A stretch of DNA of 64,000 bases from Micromonospora mirobrigensis (GTDB lineage Bacteria; Actinomycetota; Actinomycetes; Mycobacteriales; Micromonosporaceae): positions 372,001 through 436,000 of the forward strand of contig NZ_FMCX01000005.1 of assembly GCF_900091555.1 (NCBI RefSeq), given 5' to 3'. Position 1 is the first letter of the stretch. Every line of letters begins with the position of its first letter. The notes below the pieces were generated by a model that saw nothing but the letters and a program-made list of their open reading frames with translations, was not told the DNA's origin and searched no databases. Shown piece after piece: positions 40,518-49,296 of this stretch. The translations under genes were made by a program, and so were the position numbers.

Positions 40518-42998
40518 GTGTCCCACGATGTCGTCCCTCCGGTGGAGGGCACGGTGCACCCGACAGGCGACGCGGACGGCTCGGTGACCGAGCGGAACGG
40601 CAACCCGCCGGCCCGGGTGACGGGTCCCGGCGAGAGCGGCGCGACCGCCGAGCCGTCGGCCGAGGAGAGTGGCGCCCTGGTGGTGCCGTTCGCCGTCGAC
40701 GGTGCGGATGACCCGTCCCCGAGCGGTGGGTTCGCCCTGTCCAACGCCCCGACCGGCCGGCGGGTTCGGGCCCGGCTGGCGCGGTTCAACGCCCCCTGGC
40801 AGACCTCGCAGGTCAGCGAGGTGCTGGAGCCGCTGATCGCCACCCACCGGGACGCCCACCCCAAGGCGGACGCGCGGCTGCTCCAGCGGGCCTTCGACAC
40901 GGCGGCGCGCTGGCACTCGGGTCAGTACCGCAAGTCCGGTGACCCGTACATCACCCACCCGCTGGCCGTGGCGACCATCCTGGGCAACCTGGGGATGGAT
41001 ACCACCACGCTGGTGGCGGCGCTGCTGCACGACACCATCGAGGACACGGAATACACCCTCGACGCGATGCGGGCCGACTTCGGTCCCGAGGTCACCCTGC
41101 TGGTCGACGGTGTCACCAAGCTGGACAAGGTCAAGCTGGGTGACGCGGCCAAGGCCGAGACGATCCGCAAGATGGTCGTGGCGATGGCCAAGGACCCGCG
41201 GGTGCTGGTGATCAAGCTGGCCGACCGACTGCACAACATGCGGACCCTGACCTTCCTGCCCCGCCCGAAGCAGGAGCAGAAGGCGAAGGAGACGCTGGAG
41301 ATCCTCGCCCCGCTGGCCCACCGGCTCGGTATGAACACGATCAAGTGGGAGCTGGAGGACCTCGCCTTCGGGACGCTCTTCCCGAAGCGGTACGAGGAGA
41401 TCAACCGGCTGATCGGGGAGCACCAGCCGCAGCGGGAGTCGCTGCTGCGCCAGGTGACCCAGAAGGTCGGCACCGACCTCAAGGCCGCCAAGATCAAGGC
41501 GGAGACCACCGGCCGGCCGAAGCACCTCTACTCGATCTACCAGAAGATGATCGTGCGGGGGCGCGACTTCAACGACATCTACGACCTGGTCGGGGTGCGG
41601 ATCCTGGTCGACACGGTGCGGGACTGCTACGCGGCGCTGGGCGTGATCCACGCGAACTGGCAGCCGGTGCCGGGCCGGTTCAAGGACTACATCGCGATGC
41701 CCAAGTTCAACATGTACCAGTCGTTGCACACGACGGTCATCGGGCCCACCGGCAAGCCGGTGGAGATGCAGATCCGCACGTACGCGATGCACCGCACCGC
41801 GGAGTTCGGCATCGCCGCGCACTGGAAGTACAAGGAGCACAAGGGCACCCAGATCGTCGGCCCGCCGGCGCACATCGACGAGATGACCTGGCTGCGGCAG
41901 CTGCTGGACTGGCAGCGGGAGGCGGCCGACCCGAGCGAGTTCCTCGACGCGCTGCGCTTCGACCTGTCCAGCCAGGAGGTGTACGTCTTCACCCCCAAGG
42001 GTGACGTCATCCCGCTGCCGACCGGTTCGACGCCGGTGGACTTCGCGTACGCGGTGCACACCGAGGTGGGGCACAAGTGCATCGGGGCGCGGGTCAACGG
42101 CAAGCTGGTGCCGTTGGAGTCGACGCTGTCCAACGGCGACGTGATCGAGATCTTCACCTCGAAGTCGGAGACGGCCGGCCCGACGCAGGACTGGCTGGGC
42201 TTCGTCAAGAGCCCGCGCGCCCGCACCAAGATCAGGCAATATTTCAACAAGGAGCGGCGCGAGGAGGCGATCGAGGCCGGCAAGGACGCGATCGTCAAGG
42301 CGATGCGCAAGCAGGGCATGCCGTTGCAGCGGATGCTGACCTCGGACGCGTTGATGGCGATCGCCCGGGACCTGCACCTGGCCGACGTGGCGTCGCTCTA
42401 CGCGGCGGTCGGCGACAGTCAGGTCTCCGCCCAGTCGGTCGTGCAGAAACTGATGGCCACGTACGGCGGCGAGGAGGGGGCGGCCGAGGACATCGCCGAG
42501 ACCGCCGTCGCGACCCGGCCGCCGCGCAGCCGGCAGAGCAGCAGCGACCCCGGTGTGGTGGTCCGGGGCGTCAGTGACGTCTGGATCAAGCTGGCCCGGT
42601 GCTGCACGCCGGTGCCGCCGGACAGCGTCTTCGGTTTCGTCACCCGCTCCGGCGGGGTGAGCGTGCACCGCGACGACTGCGCCAACGCCGAGGACCTGCG
42701 TGCCCAGGCCGAGCGGGTGGTGGAGGTCAGCTGGAAGCTCACCTCCGCCTCGACGTTCCTGGTCGCGATACAGGTCGAGGCGTTGGACCGGCACAAGCTG
42801 CTCGCGGACGTGACGCGGGTGCTGTCGGAGGAGCGGGTGAACATCCTCTCCGCGACGGTCACCACCACCCGGGACCGGGTGGCGGTGAGCCGGTTCAGCT
42901 TCGAGATGGCCGACCCGAAGCACCTGGGTCACCTGCTGGCCGCGGTGCGCAAGGTCGACGGGGTGTTCGACGCGTACCGGGTCACCTCGGGCGCCTGA
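40518..42998 (+). CDS. rel: Bifunctional (p)ppGpp synthetase/hydrolase Rel
   Basis: The 826-residue stringent-response enzyme has an HD hydrolase domain with H171-D172 in LLHDTIEDTEYT, so hydrolase activity is expected. The synthetase carries the RxKD-type loop (R387 to D390 in GRFKDYIAMPKF), diagnostic of bifunctional Rel rather than RelA. TGS domain (VYVFTPKGDVIPLPTG), the conserved Cys pair in RCCTPVPPDSVFGF and the C-terminal ACT domain follow. The first ~95 residues are a disordered, acidic/Pro-rich extension. GTG at 40518 is preceded by GAGGAGG. Convergent terminator follows. Confidence 0.96.
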   Translation: MSHDVVPPVEGTVHPTGDADGSVTERNGNPPARVTGPGESGATAEPSAEESGALVVPFAVDGADDPSPSGGFALSNAPTGRRVRARLARFNAPWQTSQVSEVLEPLIATHRDAHPKADARLLQRAFDTAARWHSGQYRKSGDPYITHPLAVATILGNLGMDTTTLVAALLHDTIEDTEYTLDAMRADFGPEVTLLVDGVTKLDKVKLGDAAKAETIRKMVVAMAKDPRVLVIKLADRLHNMRTLTFLPRPKQEQKAKETLEILAPLAHRLGMNTIKWELEDLAFGTLFPKRYEEINRLIGEHQPQRESLLRQVTQKVGTDLKAAKIKAETTGRPKHLYSIYQKMIVRGRDFNDIYDLVGVRILVDTVRDCYAALGVIHANWQPVPGRFKDYIAMPKFNMYQSLHTTVIGPTGKPVEMQIRTYAMHRTAEFGIAAHWKYKEHKGTQIVGPPAHIDEMTWLRQLLDWQREAADPSEFLDALRFDLSSQEVYVFTPKGDVIPLPTGSTPVDFAYAVHTEVGHKCIGARVNGKLVPLESTLSNGDVIEIFTSKSETAGPTQDWLGFVKSPRARTKIRQYFNKERREEAIEAGKDAIVKAMRKQGMPLQRMLTSDALMAIARDLHLADVASLYAAVGDSQVSAQSVVQKLMATYGGEEGAAEDIAETAVATRPPRSRQSSSDPGVVVRGVSDVWIKLARCCTPVPPDSVFGFVTRSGGVSVHRDDCANAEDLRAQAERVVEVSWKLTSASTFLVAIQVEALDRHKLLADVTRVLSEERVNILSATVTTTRDRVAVSRFSFEMADPKHLGHLLAAVRKVDGVFDAYRVTSGA

Positions 42999-43007
42999 CC
43001 TGGATAC

Positions 43008-43043
43008 GGAAGCGCCCGCCGGCTGGTGCCGGCGGGCGCTTCC
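43008..43043. terminator. Strong bidirectional terminator between rel and cyclophilin
   Basis: GGAAGCGCCCGCCGGC (43008-43023) pairs perfectly with 43028-43043 across the loop TGGT, 9 nt after the rel stop and 15 nt before the convergent cyclophilin stop. Confidence 0.9.
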
Positions 43044-43058
43044 TCGTACGGGTGCGGA

Positions 43059-43886
43059 TCAGCTCATCGTCAGCTTCTTGATGACGATCTCCTTCTTCGG
43101 GTGGCCACCGCCGGCCTGCTGGGCGAAGGCCTTGTCGTCGCCGGCCGCGGCGACCTGCTTGACGATGTCCATCCCGCCGGTGACCGTGCCGAGCACCGTG
43201 TACTTCGGGTCGAGCTGCGAGTCGCCGTAGACGATGAAGAACTGGCTGCCGGTGCTGCCCGGGTCGCCGTTGTTCGCCATCGCGATGACGCCCTCCGGGT
43301 AGGCGGGCCGCTTGTCGGTGGGCAGGTTCTCCTCGGCGAGCCGGTAGCTCGGGCCGCCGGTGCCGTCGGTGGGCCGCCAGCCCTTGCCGGTGACGCTCGG
43401 GTCACCGCACTGGAGCACCTTGATCCCCTCGGTCACCAGCCGGTGGCACTTGGTGTTGTCGAAGAAGTTCTTGCTGGCCAGGTGGGTGAAACTGGCCGCG
43501 GTGCAGGGCACCTTGGACCGGTCGACCGTGGCGGTGATCGGACCCAGGTTGGTGTCGAGCGTCATGGTCTGGGTGCCGGTGTCGGGCTGCTGGGTCTTCG
43601 GCAGCCCGACGTCCTTGATCTCCTTGGGGCGCTGCTCCTTCGGCACCTCGGTGAAGACGCACTGGGCGGCCCCGGCCTGCTGTGCGGCGGTGTCGGTCTT
43701 GTCGTCGTCGCCACCGAGGCTGGTCGCCAGCCAGACGGTGCCGGCGATCACCAGCAGCAGGGCGGCGCCCGCCCCGACGATCGCCTGCGTCTGCCGGCGC
43801 TTGCGGGCCTTGGCCGCCCGCTCGGCCATCTTCCGCTCGAGCTGGGCGCGCGCCGCAGCGCGCTGCCGCTCTCTGGTGGACGTCAC
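43059..43886 (-). CDS. Membrane-anchored peptidyl-prolyl cis-trans isomerase (cyclophilin)
   Basis: The 275-residue protein has a basic cytosolic N-terminus (RERQRAAARAQLERKMAERA), one membrane helix (~residues 35-55) and an extracytoplasmic cyclophilin domain. Its core has KCHRLVTEGIKVLQCGDPSV, retaining the catalytic Arg of cyclophilins (FHRV in eukaryotes), and MANNGDPGSTGSQFFIVYGD. It should speed proline isomerisation of exported proteins. GTG at 43886 follows AAGGAG at 43890-43895 by 3-4 nt. A close paralogue follows upstream (43947-44813), so these are tandem duplicates. Confidence 0.9.
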   Translation of the reverse strand: MTSTRERQRAAARAQLERKMAERAAKARKRRQTQAIVGAGAALLLVIAGTVWLATSLGGDDDKTDTAAQQAGAAQCVFTEVPKEQRPKEIKDVGLPKTQQPDTGTQTMTLDTNLGPITATVDRSKVPCTAASFTHLASKNFFDNTKCHRLVTEGIKVLQCGDPSVTGKGWRPTDGTGGPSYRLAEENLPTDKRPAYPEGVIAMANNGDPGSTGSQFFIVYGDSQLDPKYTVLGTVTGGMDIVKQVAAAGDDKAFAQQAGGGHPKKEIVIKKLTMS

Positions 43887-43946
43887 GCTTCACTCCTTGG
43901 GGACTTGCCGGGCGCGGCCGGTGCCGCCGATCGTCGGTGGGGCGGG

Positions 43947-44813
43947 TCAGCCGGCGCTGGGGCTGGCGCTCGGCGCCGCGGAGGCCGCGCCGCCGGGCGT
44001 CGTCGCCGGTGCGCCGGCCGGGTCGCTGACGGTGAGGCTCTGGATCACCACGTCCGTCTTCGGCTTGACCTTCGCCCCGGAACCATTGTCCACGGTCGGC
44101 AGGGCGCCGATCTTCTCCACCGTGGCGAGCCCATCGGTGACCTTGCCGATGATCGGGTACGCCGGCTTGGCCGGGTTGAAGTCCTTGAAGAAGATCAGGA
44201 ACTGGCTGCCGTTCTGCCCCGGCGGGTTGCCGACCATCGCCACGGTGCCCTTCGGGTACGCGGGGGCGGCTCCGGACGGCGCCGGGTTCGGCACGTCCTC
44301 GTCGTAGAAGGTGTACGCCGGGCCGCCGATGCCGGTGCCGCTCGGGTCGCCGCAGCGCAGCGCGCCCTCGGTGGTGATCTCGTGGCACTTGGTGTTGTCG
44401 TAGAACGCCTTGCTCGCCAGGTGGGCGATGCTGGCGCCGGCGCACGGCGCGGCGGCCAGATCCAGCTCGGTGGTGACCGGGGCGCCCTGGTTGGTGGTGA
44501 CGGTCATCGTCCGGGTGCCGGAGGTGGGCAGGCCGGTCGTGTTCGGGGTGCCGACGTCCTTGAGGTTGGGGTTGCCCTCGGCGTCCTGCGGAGTCCAGAG
44601 GCAGACGTCCTCGGCGGCCTTGTTCGCCTTCGGGTCCTTGTCGAAGGCGCCCAGCCCCCAGGCCGCGCCCACCACCACCAGGACGAGCACCACGGCGGCG
44701 CCCACACCTGCCTGGATCTGCCGGCGGCGTCGGGCGACGGCGGCCCGCCGGGCCAACTGCCGGTCGAGCTTCTCCCGCGCGAGCTTGCGCTGCCGGTCCC
44801 TGCTGGAAGCCAC
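43947..44813 (-). CDS. Second membrane-anchored cyclophilin-like protein, Arg replaced by Glu
   Basis: The 288-residue tandem paralogue has the same layout: basic N-terminus, membrane helix (VVLVLVVVGAAWGLGAF) and cyclophilin domain, plus an Ala/Pro/Ser-rich tail of ~25 residues. At the position of the catalytic Arg it has KCHEITTEGALRCGDPSGTG, i.e. Glu. Other core motifs (MVGNPPGQNGSQFLIFF) are present, so it may keep a binding rather than isomerase role. GTG at 44813 is supported by AGGGGAG six bases before. The two genes are 60 nt apart. Confidence 0.88.
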   Translation of the reverse strand: MASSRDRQRKLAREKLDRQLARRAAVARRRRQIQAGVGAAVVLVLVVVGAAWGLGAFDKDPKANKAAEDVCLWTPQDAEGNPNLKDVGTPNTTGLPTSGTRTMTVTTNQGAPVTTELDLAAAPCAGASIAHLASKAFYDNTKCHEITTEGALRCGDPSGTGIGGPAYTFYDEDVPNPAPSGAAPAYPKGTVAMVGNPPGQNGSQFLIFFKDFNPAKPAYPIIGKVTDGLATVEKIGALPTVDNGSGAKVKPKTDVVIQSLTVSDPAGAPATTPGGAASAAPSASPSAG

Positions 44814-45071
44814 CCGTGCTCCCCTTCCTCTACCCTGGTCGTCACCGGCGGACGGGCGCCCGCGCCCGTCGGGCGCCGAGTGCGCCATGCCACACGCCCG
44901 CCAGAGTGTACGGGTAGCCGCTGGGAAAGTGGTGTACGAGGTCAGTGCCGCGTTATCGGGGGGCGTCACTGCCCCGACCGGCGTAGCGTCCGGCGTGCGG
45001 GCCGGTGCGTCCGGCCGGCCGGATAGGCTGCTGGTCGCAGACGACAAGCTCGACACGGAAGGGGAGCTGAC

Positions 45072-45788
45072 GTGCTCGTGGCCGGCTTTCCCGCGGACGC
45101 CTTCGGCACCAACTGCTACGTGGTGGCCACCGCGCCGGGGGAGCAGTGCGTGGTGGTCGACCCCGGCATCGGGGTGCTCGACCGGCTCGACGCGGTCCTG
45201 GCCGAGCACCGCCTGCACCCGGCCGCCGTGCTGCTCACCCACGGTCACCTGGACCACACCTTCTCCGTCGCGCCGGTCTGCGGCGCCCGGGGGATCACCG
45301 CGTACCTGCACCCGGCCGACCGGGAGATGCTGGCCGACCCGGCCAAGGCGCTGTCGATGGACCTCACGCAGCTCTTCGGTGGTCGCCTGCCGTACACCGA
45401 GCCCGACGACGTGGCGGAGCTGACCGACGGCGCGGTGCTGCGGATGGCCGGCCTGGAGATCACCGTCGACCACGCCCCCGGCCATACCGGCGGGTCGGTG
45501 ATGTTCCGGATGCCCGGTGCGGGTTCGCCGTGGGAGGCCGAGCAGCTCTGCCTCTCCGGTGACGTGCTCTTCGCCGGCTCGATCGGGCGCACCGACCTGC
45601 CGGGCGGCAGCAACGAGGCGATGCTGGCCAGCCTCCGGGACAAGGTCCTCCCGCTGGCCGACGACACCGTCGTGCTGCCCGGCCACGGACCGGCCACCAC
45701 CATCGGCCGGGAGCGTGTGCGCAATCCGTACCTCGTCGAGGTGGCGGGCTCGGGCGACGCGCGACCGGCACCTGCCCGCGGCCTGTAG
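45072..45788 (+). CDS. MBL fold metallo-hydrolase (glyoxalase II-like)
   Basis: The 238-residue enzyme binds two metals through LLTHGHLDHTFSVAP (HxHxDH), the His in VDHAPGHTGGSVMF, Asp in CLSGDVLFAGSIGRTDLPGG and His in VVLPGHGPATTIGRE. The last motif and length fit hydroxyacylglutathione-hydrolase-like proteins; in actinobacteria without glutathione the thiol substrate may be mycothiol-derived. GTG at 45072 follows AAGGGGAG. A TAGGCT hexamer near 45024 may be its -10. In many actinobacteria it sits beside hisS, as here. Confidence 0.9.
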   Translation: MLVAGFPADAFGTNCYVVATAPGEQCVVVDPGIGVLDRLDAVLAEHRLHPAAVLLTHGHLDHTFSVAPVCGARGITAYLHPADREMLADPAKALSMDLTQLFGGRLPYTEPDDVAELTDGAVLRMAGLEITVDHAPGHTGGSVMFRMPGAGSPWEAEQLCLSGDVLFAGSIGRTDLPGGSNEAMLASLRDKVLPLADDTVVLPGHGPATTIGRERVRNPYLVEVAGSGDARPAPARGL

Positions 45789-45805
45789 CCGCGCCACGAC
45801 CTTCC

Positions 45806-45826
45806 CCCGCGCGGTCGCCGCGCGGG
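45806..45826 (+). terminator. Hairpin between metallo-hydrolase and hisS
   Basis: CCCGCGCGG (45806-45814) pairs with CCGCGCGGG (45818-45826), loop TCG, in the 86-nt gap before hisS. It may be a terminator or an attenuator of read-through into hisS. Confidence 0.55.
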
Positions 45827-45874
45827 CCCCAGCAGACCCGGCCGCGCCCGGCGCGGCTGCCGAGGGAGTACGCC

Positions 45875-47203
45875 ATGAGCAAGCCCACGCCCATCTCCGG
45901 CTTCCCGGAGTGGACCCCCGCCCAGCGGATGATCGAGCAGTTCGTGCTGGACCGGATCCGCGCCACCTTCGAGCTGTACGGCTTCGCGCCGCTGGAGACC
46001 CGGGCGGTCGAGCCGCTGGACCAGCTGTTGCGCAAGGGTGAGACGTCCAAGGAGGTCTACCTGCTGCGCCGGTTGCAGGCCGACGCCGACGGTCCGGCCG
46101 GTGACGACTCGCTGGGCCTGCACTTCGACCTGACCGTGCCGTTCGCCCGCTACGTGCTGGAGAACGCCGGCAAGCTCCAGTTCCCGTTCCGCCGCTACCA
46201 GATCCAGAAGGTGTGGCGGGGTGAGCGTCCGCAGGAGGGGCGCTACCGGGAGTTCCTCCAGGCCGACATCGACATCGTCGACCGGGACACCCTGCCGGCG
46301 CACTACGAGGCGGAGATGCCGCTGGTGATCGGCGACGCGCTGCGGTCGCTGCCGATCCCGCCGGTGCGGATCCAGGTCAACAACCGCAAGATCTGCGAGG
46401 GCTTCTACCGGGGCGTCGGGCTGACCGAACCGGAGGCCGTCCTGCGGGCGGTGGACAAGCTGGACAAGATCGGTCCGGCGAGGGTGGCCGAGCTGCTGGC
46501 CGAGACCGCCGGGGCGAGCGAGGCGCAGGCCAAGGCGGTGCTGGCGCTGGCGGAGATCTCCGCGCCGGACGCCTCCTTCGCCGACGCGGTACGCGCGCTC
46601 GGGGTGGACGACCCGCTGCTCGACACCGGCGTCGCCGAGCTGACCGCGGTGATGGAGACCGCGGTCGCGCACTCGCCCGGCCTCTGCGTGGCCGACCTGC
46701 GGATCGCCCGGGGCCTGGACTACTACACCGGCACCGTCTACGAGACGCAGCTGGTCGGCTACGAGCGGTTCGGTTCGGTCTGCTCCGGCGGCCGCTACGA
46801 CAATCTGGCCAGCTCCGGCACCGTCCGCTTCCCCGGGGTGGGCATCTCGATCGGGGTGACCCGGCTGCTCGGCCTGCTCTTCGGCGCCGAGGCGCTGTCG
46901 GTCTCCCGCAGCGTGCCGACCTGCGTGCTGGTGGCGGTCGGCGCCGAGGAGGACCGGGCGGCGAGCAACGCGGTGGCCGAGGCGCTGCGCTCGCGGGGCG
47001 TCCCGACCGAGGTGTCGCCGAGCGCGGCGAAGTTCGGCAAGCAGATCCGGTACGCCGAGCGGCGGGGGATCCCGTACGTCTGGTTCCCGGGCGCCGAGGG
47101 CGCGGGTGACGAGGTGAAGGACATCCGATCCGGTGAGCAGGTCGCCGCGGCGGCGGGGGAGTGGATGCCGCCCCGGGCGGACCTGAAGCCGCTGGTCAGC
47201 TGA
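45875..47203 (+). CDS. hisS: Histidine-tRNA ligase
   Basis: The 442-residue class II aminoacyl-tRNA synthetase charges tRNA-His. Motif 2 is seen in KVWRGERPQEGRYREFLQAD, the histidine-specific ARGLDYYTGTVYETQL and SVCSGGRYDNL, and the C-terminal anticodon-binding domain ends the protein (VGAEEDRAASNAVAEALRSR). ATG at 45875 follows GAGGGAG. It is a single gene with an essential role. A 31-nt palindrome lies 32 nt after its stop. Confidence 0.95.
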   Translation: MSKPTPISGFPEWTPAQRMIEQFVLDRIRATFELYGFAPLETRAVEPLDQLLRKGETSKEVYLLRRLQADADGPAGDDSLGLHFDLTVPFARYVLENAGKLQFPFRRYQIQKVWRGERPQEGRYREFLQADIDIVDRDTLPAHYEAEMPLVIGDALRSLPIPPVRIQVNNRKICEGFYRGVGLTEPEAVLRAVDKLDKIGPARVAELLAETAGASEAQAKAVLALAEISAPDASFADAVRALGVDDPLLDTGVAELTAVMETAVAHSPGLCVADLRIARGLDYYTGTVYETQLVGYERFGSVCSGGRYDNLASSGTVRFPGVGISIGVTRLLGLLFGAEALSVSRSVPTCVLVAVGAEEDRAASNAVAEALRSRGVPTEVSPSAAKFGKQIRYAERRGIPYVWFPGAEGAGDEVKDIRSGEQVAAAAGEWMPPRADLKPLVS

Positions 47204-47234
47204 CCCGCATTACTCGCGCGTACGACGGATTCGA

Positions 47235-47265
47235 CCTACGGTGGCGTAAGTTACGCCACCGTAGG
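47235..47265 (+). promoter_or_regulatory. Perfect 31-nt palindrome in front of the desaturase
   Basis: CCTACGGTGGCGTAA (47235-47249) and its exact complement (47251-47265) are separated by a single G, just before the desaturase ATG at 47274. It overlaps the likely ribosome site. It resembles a TetR-type operator and shares GGCGTAAGTT with the site at 18185-18194. As RNA it could also act as a hairpin ending hisS transcription. Confidence 0.7.
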
Positions 47266-47273
47266 GAGAACCG

Positions 47274-48212
47274 ATGACCGCCCCGTTGAGCCAGACCGCC
47301 CTGCTCCTGGAACTCGAAGCCGTGGTGGAGAAGAACCTCGACCGGCACCTGTCGATGGCCAAGGAGTGGTTCCCGCACGAGTACGTCCCGTGGAGCGAGG
47401 GCCGCACCTTCGACGGCCCGCTCGGCGGCCAGGCGTGGTCCGAGGCCGACTCGGCCATCCCCGACGTGGCCCGCACCGCCCTGATCGTCAACCTGCTCAC
47501 CGAGGACAACCTGCCCTCGTACCACCACGAGATCGCCACCCTGTTCGGCCGGGACGGCGCGTGGGGGAACTGGGTGCACCGGTGGACCGCCGAGGAGGGC
47601 CGGCACGGCACCGCCATCCGGGACTACCTGACGGTGACCCGGGCGGTGGACCCGGTGGCCCTGGAGCGGGCCCGGATGACGCACATGTCCGCCGGCTACG
47701 TCAACGCGCACGGCGACGAGGTGCTGCACTCGCTGGCGTACGTCTCGTTCCAGGAGCTGGCCACCCGGATCTCGCACCGCAACACCGGGCGGGTGACCGG
47801 CGATCCGGCGTGCGAGGCGCTGCTGGCCCGGGTGGCCGCCGACGAGAACCTGCACATGGTCTTCTACCGCAACCTGCTGGCGGCCGGCTTCGAGCTGGCG
47901 CCGAGCCAGGCGATGCGGGCGGTGGCCGACGTGCTGGCCGACTTCCAGATGCCCGGCGCCGGCATCGACGGCTTCGCCCGCAAGTCGGTGGCGATCGCGC
48001 TGGCCGGCATCTACGACCTGCGCCAGCACCGGGACGAGGTGGTCGCCCCGGTGCTGCGCCAGTGGGACGTCTTCGAGGTGTCCGGCCTGGACGCCGACGG
48101 TGAGGCCGCCCGCGACCAGATCGCCGCCCACCTGGACGCCCTGGAGACCGCGGCCGCCCGCTTCGAGGAGAAGCGCGACGCCCGCGCCGCCCGGCTCGCC
48201 GCCGCCCGCTGA
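47274..48212 (+). CDS. Acyl-[acyl-carrier-protein] desaturase (DesA-type)
   Basis: The 312-residue soluble diiron enzyme introduces a double bond into acyl-ACP. Metal ligands appear as Glu and His in LTEDNLPSYHHEIA, EEGRHG (ExxH) and the second pair in RVAADENLHMVFYRN, where Asp-Glu precede His. The fold is the ferritin-like helical bundle of plant-type desaturases, common in mycobacteria and relatives. A 31-nt perfect palindrome immediately upstream suggests tight control by a fatty-acid-responsive TetR protein. It ends 4 nt from a convergent thioesterase, a possible functional partner in lipid metabolism. Confidence 0.9.
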   Translation: MTAPLSQTALLLELEAVVEKNLDRHLSMAKEWFPHEYVPWSEGRTFDGPLGGQAWSEADSAIPDVARTALIVNLLTEDNLPSYHHEIATLFGRDGAWGNWVHRWTAEEGRHGTAIRDYLTVTRAVDPVALERARMTHMSAGYVNAHGDEVLHSLAYVSFQELATRISHRNTGRVTGDPACEALLARVAADENLHMVFYRNLLAAGFELAPSQAMRAVADVLADFQMPGAGIDGFARKSVAIALAGIYDLRQHRDEVVAPVLRQWDVFEVSGLDADGEAARDQIAAHLDALETAAARFEEKRDARAARLAAAR

Positions 48213-48216
48213 CCGA

Positions 48217-48732
48217 TCAGGCCGGGGTGTCGAGCGGGAAGAGCAGGCAGGTGGAGGTGGCGTGGGCGATCAGCCGGTCCTTCGCGTCGGTCAGTCTCGC
48301 CTCGGCCAGGGCGGTGCGCCGGCCGCGTTGCAGCACGGTGCCCTCGCAGCGCAGGGTGCCGCTGGCGACGGTGACCGGGCGGAGGAACTTCACGTTGAGG
48401 TCCAGCGAGGTGTAGCCGACGCCGGCCGGGAGCGTGGTGTGCACGGCGCAGCCGGCGGCGGTGTCCAGCAGGGTGGAGAGCACCCCGCCGTGCACGGTGC
48501 CGAGCGGGTTGTAGTGGAACTCCTGCGGCACCAGCTCGACGGCGACCCGCCCCTCGTCGGCCTCCATCCGGGCCATGTCGATCAGGTGCATGATCGGCGG
48601 TGCGGCCAGCTCGCCGGCGATCATCGCGCGGAGCAGCTCCAGGCCGCCGCGCCGGCCGATGTGGGCCGCGCCCGCCACCGGGTCGGACCAGGTGAAGGTA
48701 CGGCTGCGCGCCGGTTCCTGCGTCTGCGTCAT
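48217..48732 (-). CDS. PaaI-family hotdog thioesterase
   Basis: The 171-residue protein (from ATG 48732) hydrolyses acyl- or aryl-CoA. The hotdog motif YNPLGTVHGGVLSTLLDTAAG contains the HGG and the catalytic Asp region, and YTSLDLNVKFLRPVTVASG is the second conserved strand. The in-frame TTG at 48768 is rejected because TTGACA there is the -35 of its promoter. With -10 near 48743 the mRNA would be leaderless. It is divergent from an HxlR gene, with an operator-like inverted repeat covering both promoters. Confidence 0.85.
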   Translation of the reverse strand: MTQTQEPARSRTFTWSDPVAGAAHIGRRGGLELLRAMIAGELAAPPIMHLIDMARMEADEGRVAVELVPQEFHYNPLGTVHGGVLSTLLDTAAGCAVHTTLPAGVGYTSLDLNVKFLRPVTVASGTLRCEGTVLQRGRRTALAEARLTDAKDRLIAHATSTCLLFPLDTPA

Positions 48733-48752
48733 GGACCCAGCCTGGCAGCGCG

Positions 48753-48781
48753 TTGCTGAGTCTGTCAATCAGACCTAGCCT
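48753..48781. promoter_or_regulatory. Divergent promoters with shared inverted-repeat operator
   Basis: On the plus strand TTGCTG (48753-48758), 17 nt, TAGCCT (48776-48781) drive the HxlR gene whose ATG is at 48789. On the minus strand TTGACA (48768-48763) drives the thioesterase. GTCTG-TCAAT-CAGAC (48760-48774) lies between and within both, a natural HxlR binding site. Confidence 0.65.
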
Positions 48782-48788
48782 GGTCGGC

Positions 48789-49295
48789 ATGAGACCCGCG
48801 GCACTGGACTGGTCGGTCGAGAACTGCACCATCACTCGCGCGATGGAGATCCTCGGCGAGCGGTGGACGCTGGTCGTGCTCCGCGAGGTCTTCACCGGCG
48901 TACGCCGCTTCGACGACATGCGGGTGCGCACCGGCATCCCCCGGCAGGTGCTCACCAACCGGCTCGCCGCCCTGGTCGAGCACGGGCTGCTCCGGCGCGA
49001 GCCGTACCGGGAGCCGGGTGCCCGGGAGCGCCACGAGTACCGGCTCACCGACAAGGGCCTCGACCTGTGGCCGGTGCTGGTCGCCGTGCTCGGCTGGGGC
49101 GACCGCTACCTCGCCGACCCGGAGGGCTCCCCGGTCAGCGTCGGGCACCGCGACTGCGGCGCCGAGGTGCACGTCGAGCTGCGCTGCGCCGCCGGGCACG
49201 AGCTGGCTACCCCGCGCGACGTGGTGCCCCGGCCGGGGCCGGGCGCGCGCCGGCGCGCGGGCGAGGACCGCCCGCGCGCCGCCGGGGAACGCTGA
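48789..49295 (+). CDS. HxlR/MarR-like winged-helix transcriptional regulator
   Basis: The 168-residue regulator has the HxlR core (WSVENCTITRAMEILGERW, RFDDMRVRTGIPRQVLTNRL, EHGLLRREPYREPGARERHE). A C-terminal extension has Cys and His residues (GHRDCGAEVHVELRCAAGHE), possibly metal or redox sensing. Start ATG 48789 gives a leaderless mRNA with the mapped -10. It likely regulates itself and the thioesterase. Its stop is one nucleotide from the stop of the convergent esterase gene. Confidence 0.9.
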   Translation: MRPAALDWSVENCTITRAMEILGERWTLVVLREVFTGVRRFDDMRVRTGIPRQVLTNRLAALVEHGLLRREPYREPGARERHEYRLTDKGLDLWPVLVAVLGWGDRYLADPEGSPVSVGHRDCGAEVHVELRCAAGHELATPRDVVPRPGPGARRRAGEDRPRAAGER

Positions 49296-49296
49296 C

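Noticed and set aside
39168..42932. 1254-codon frame opposite secF, apt and rel
   Set aside because: It is antisense to three conserved genes and crosses two terminators; no domain is recognisable.
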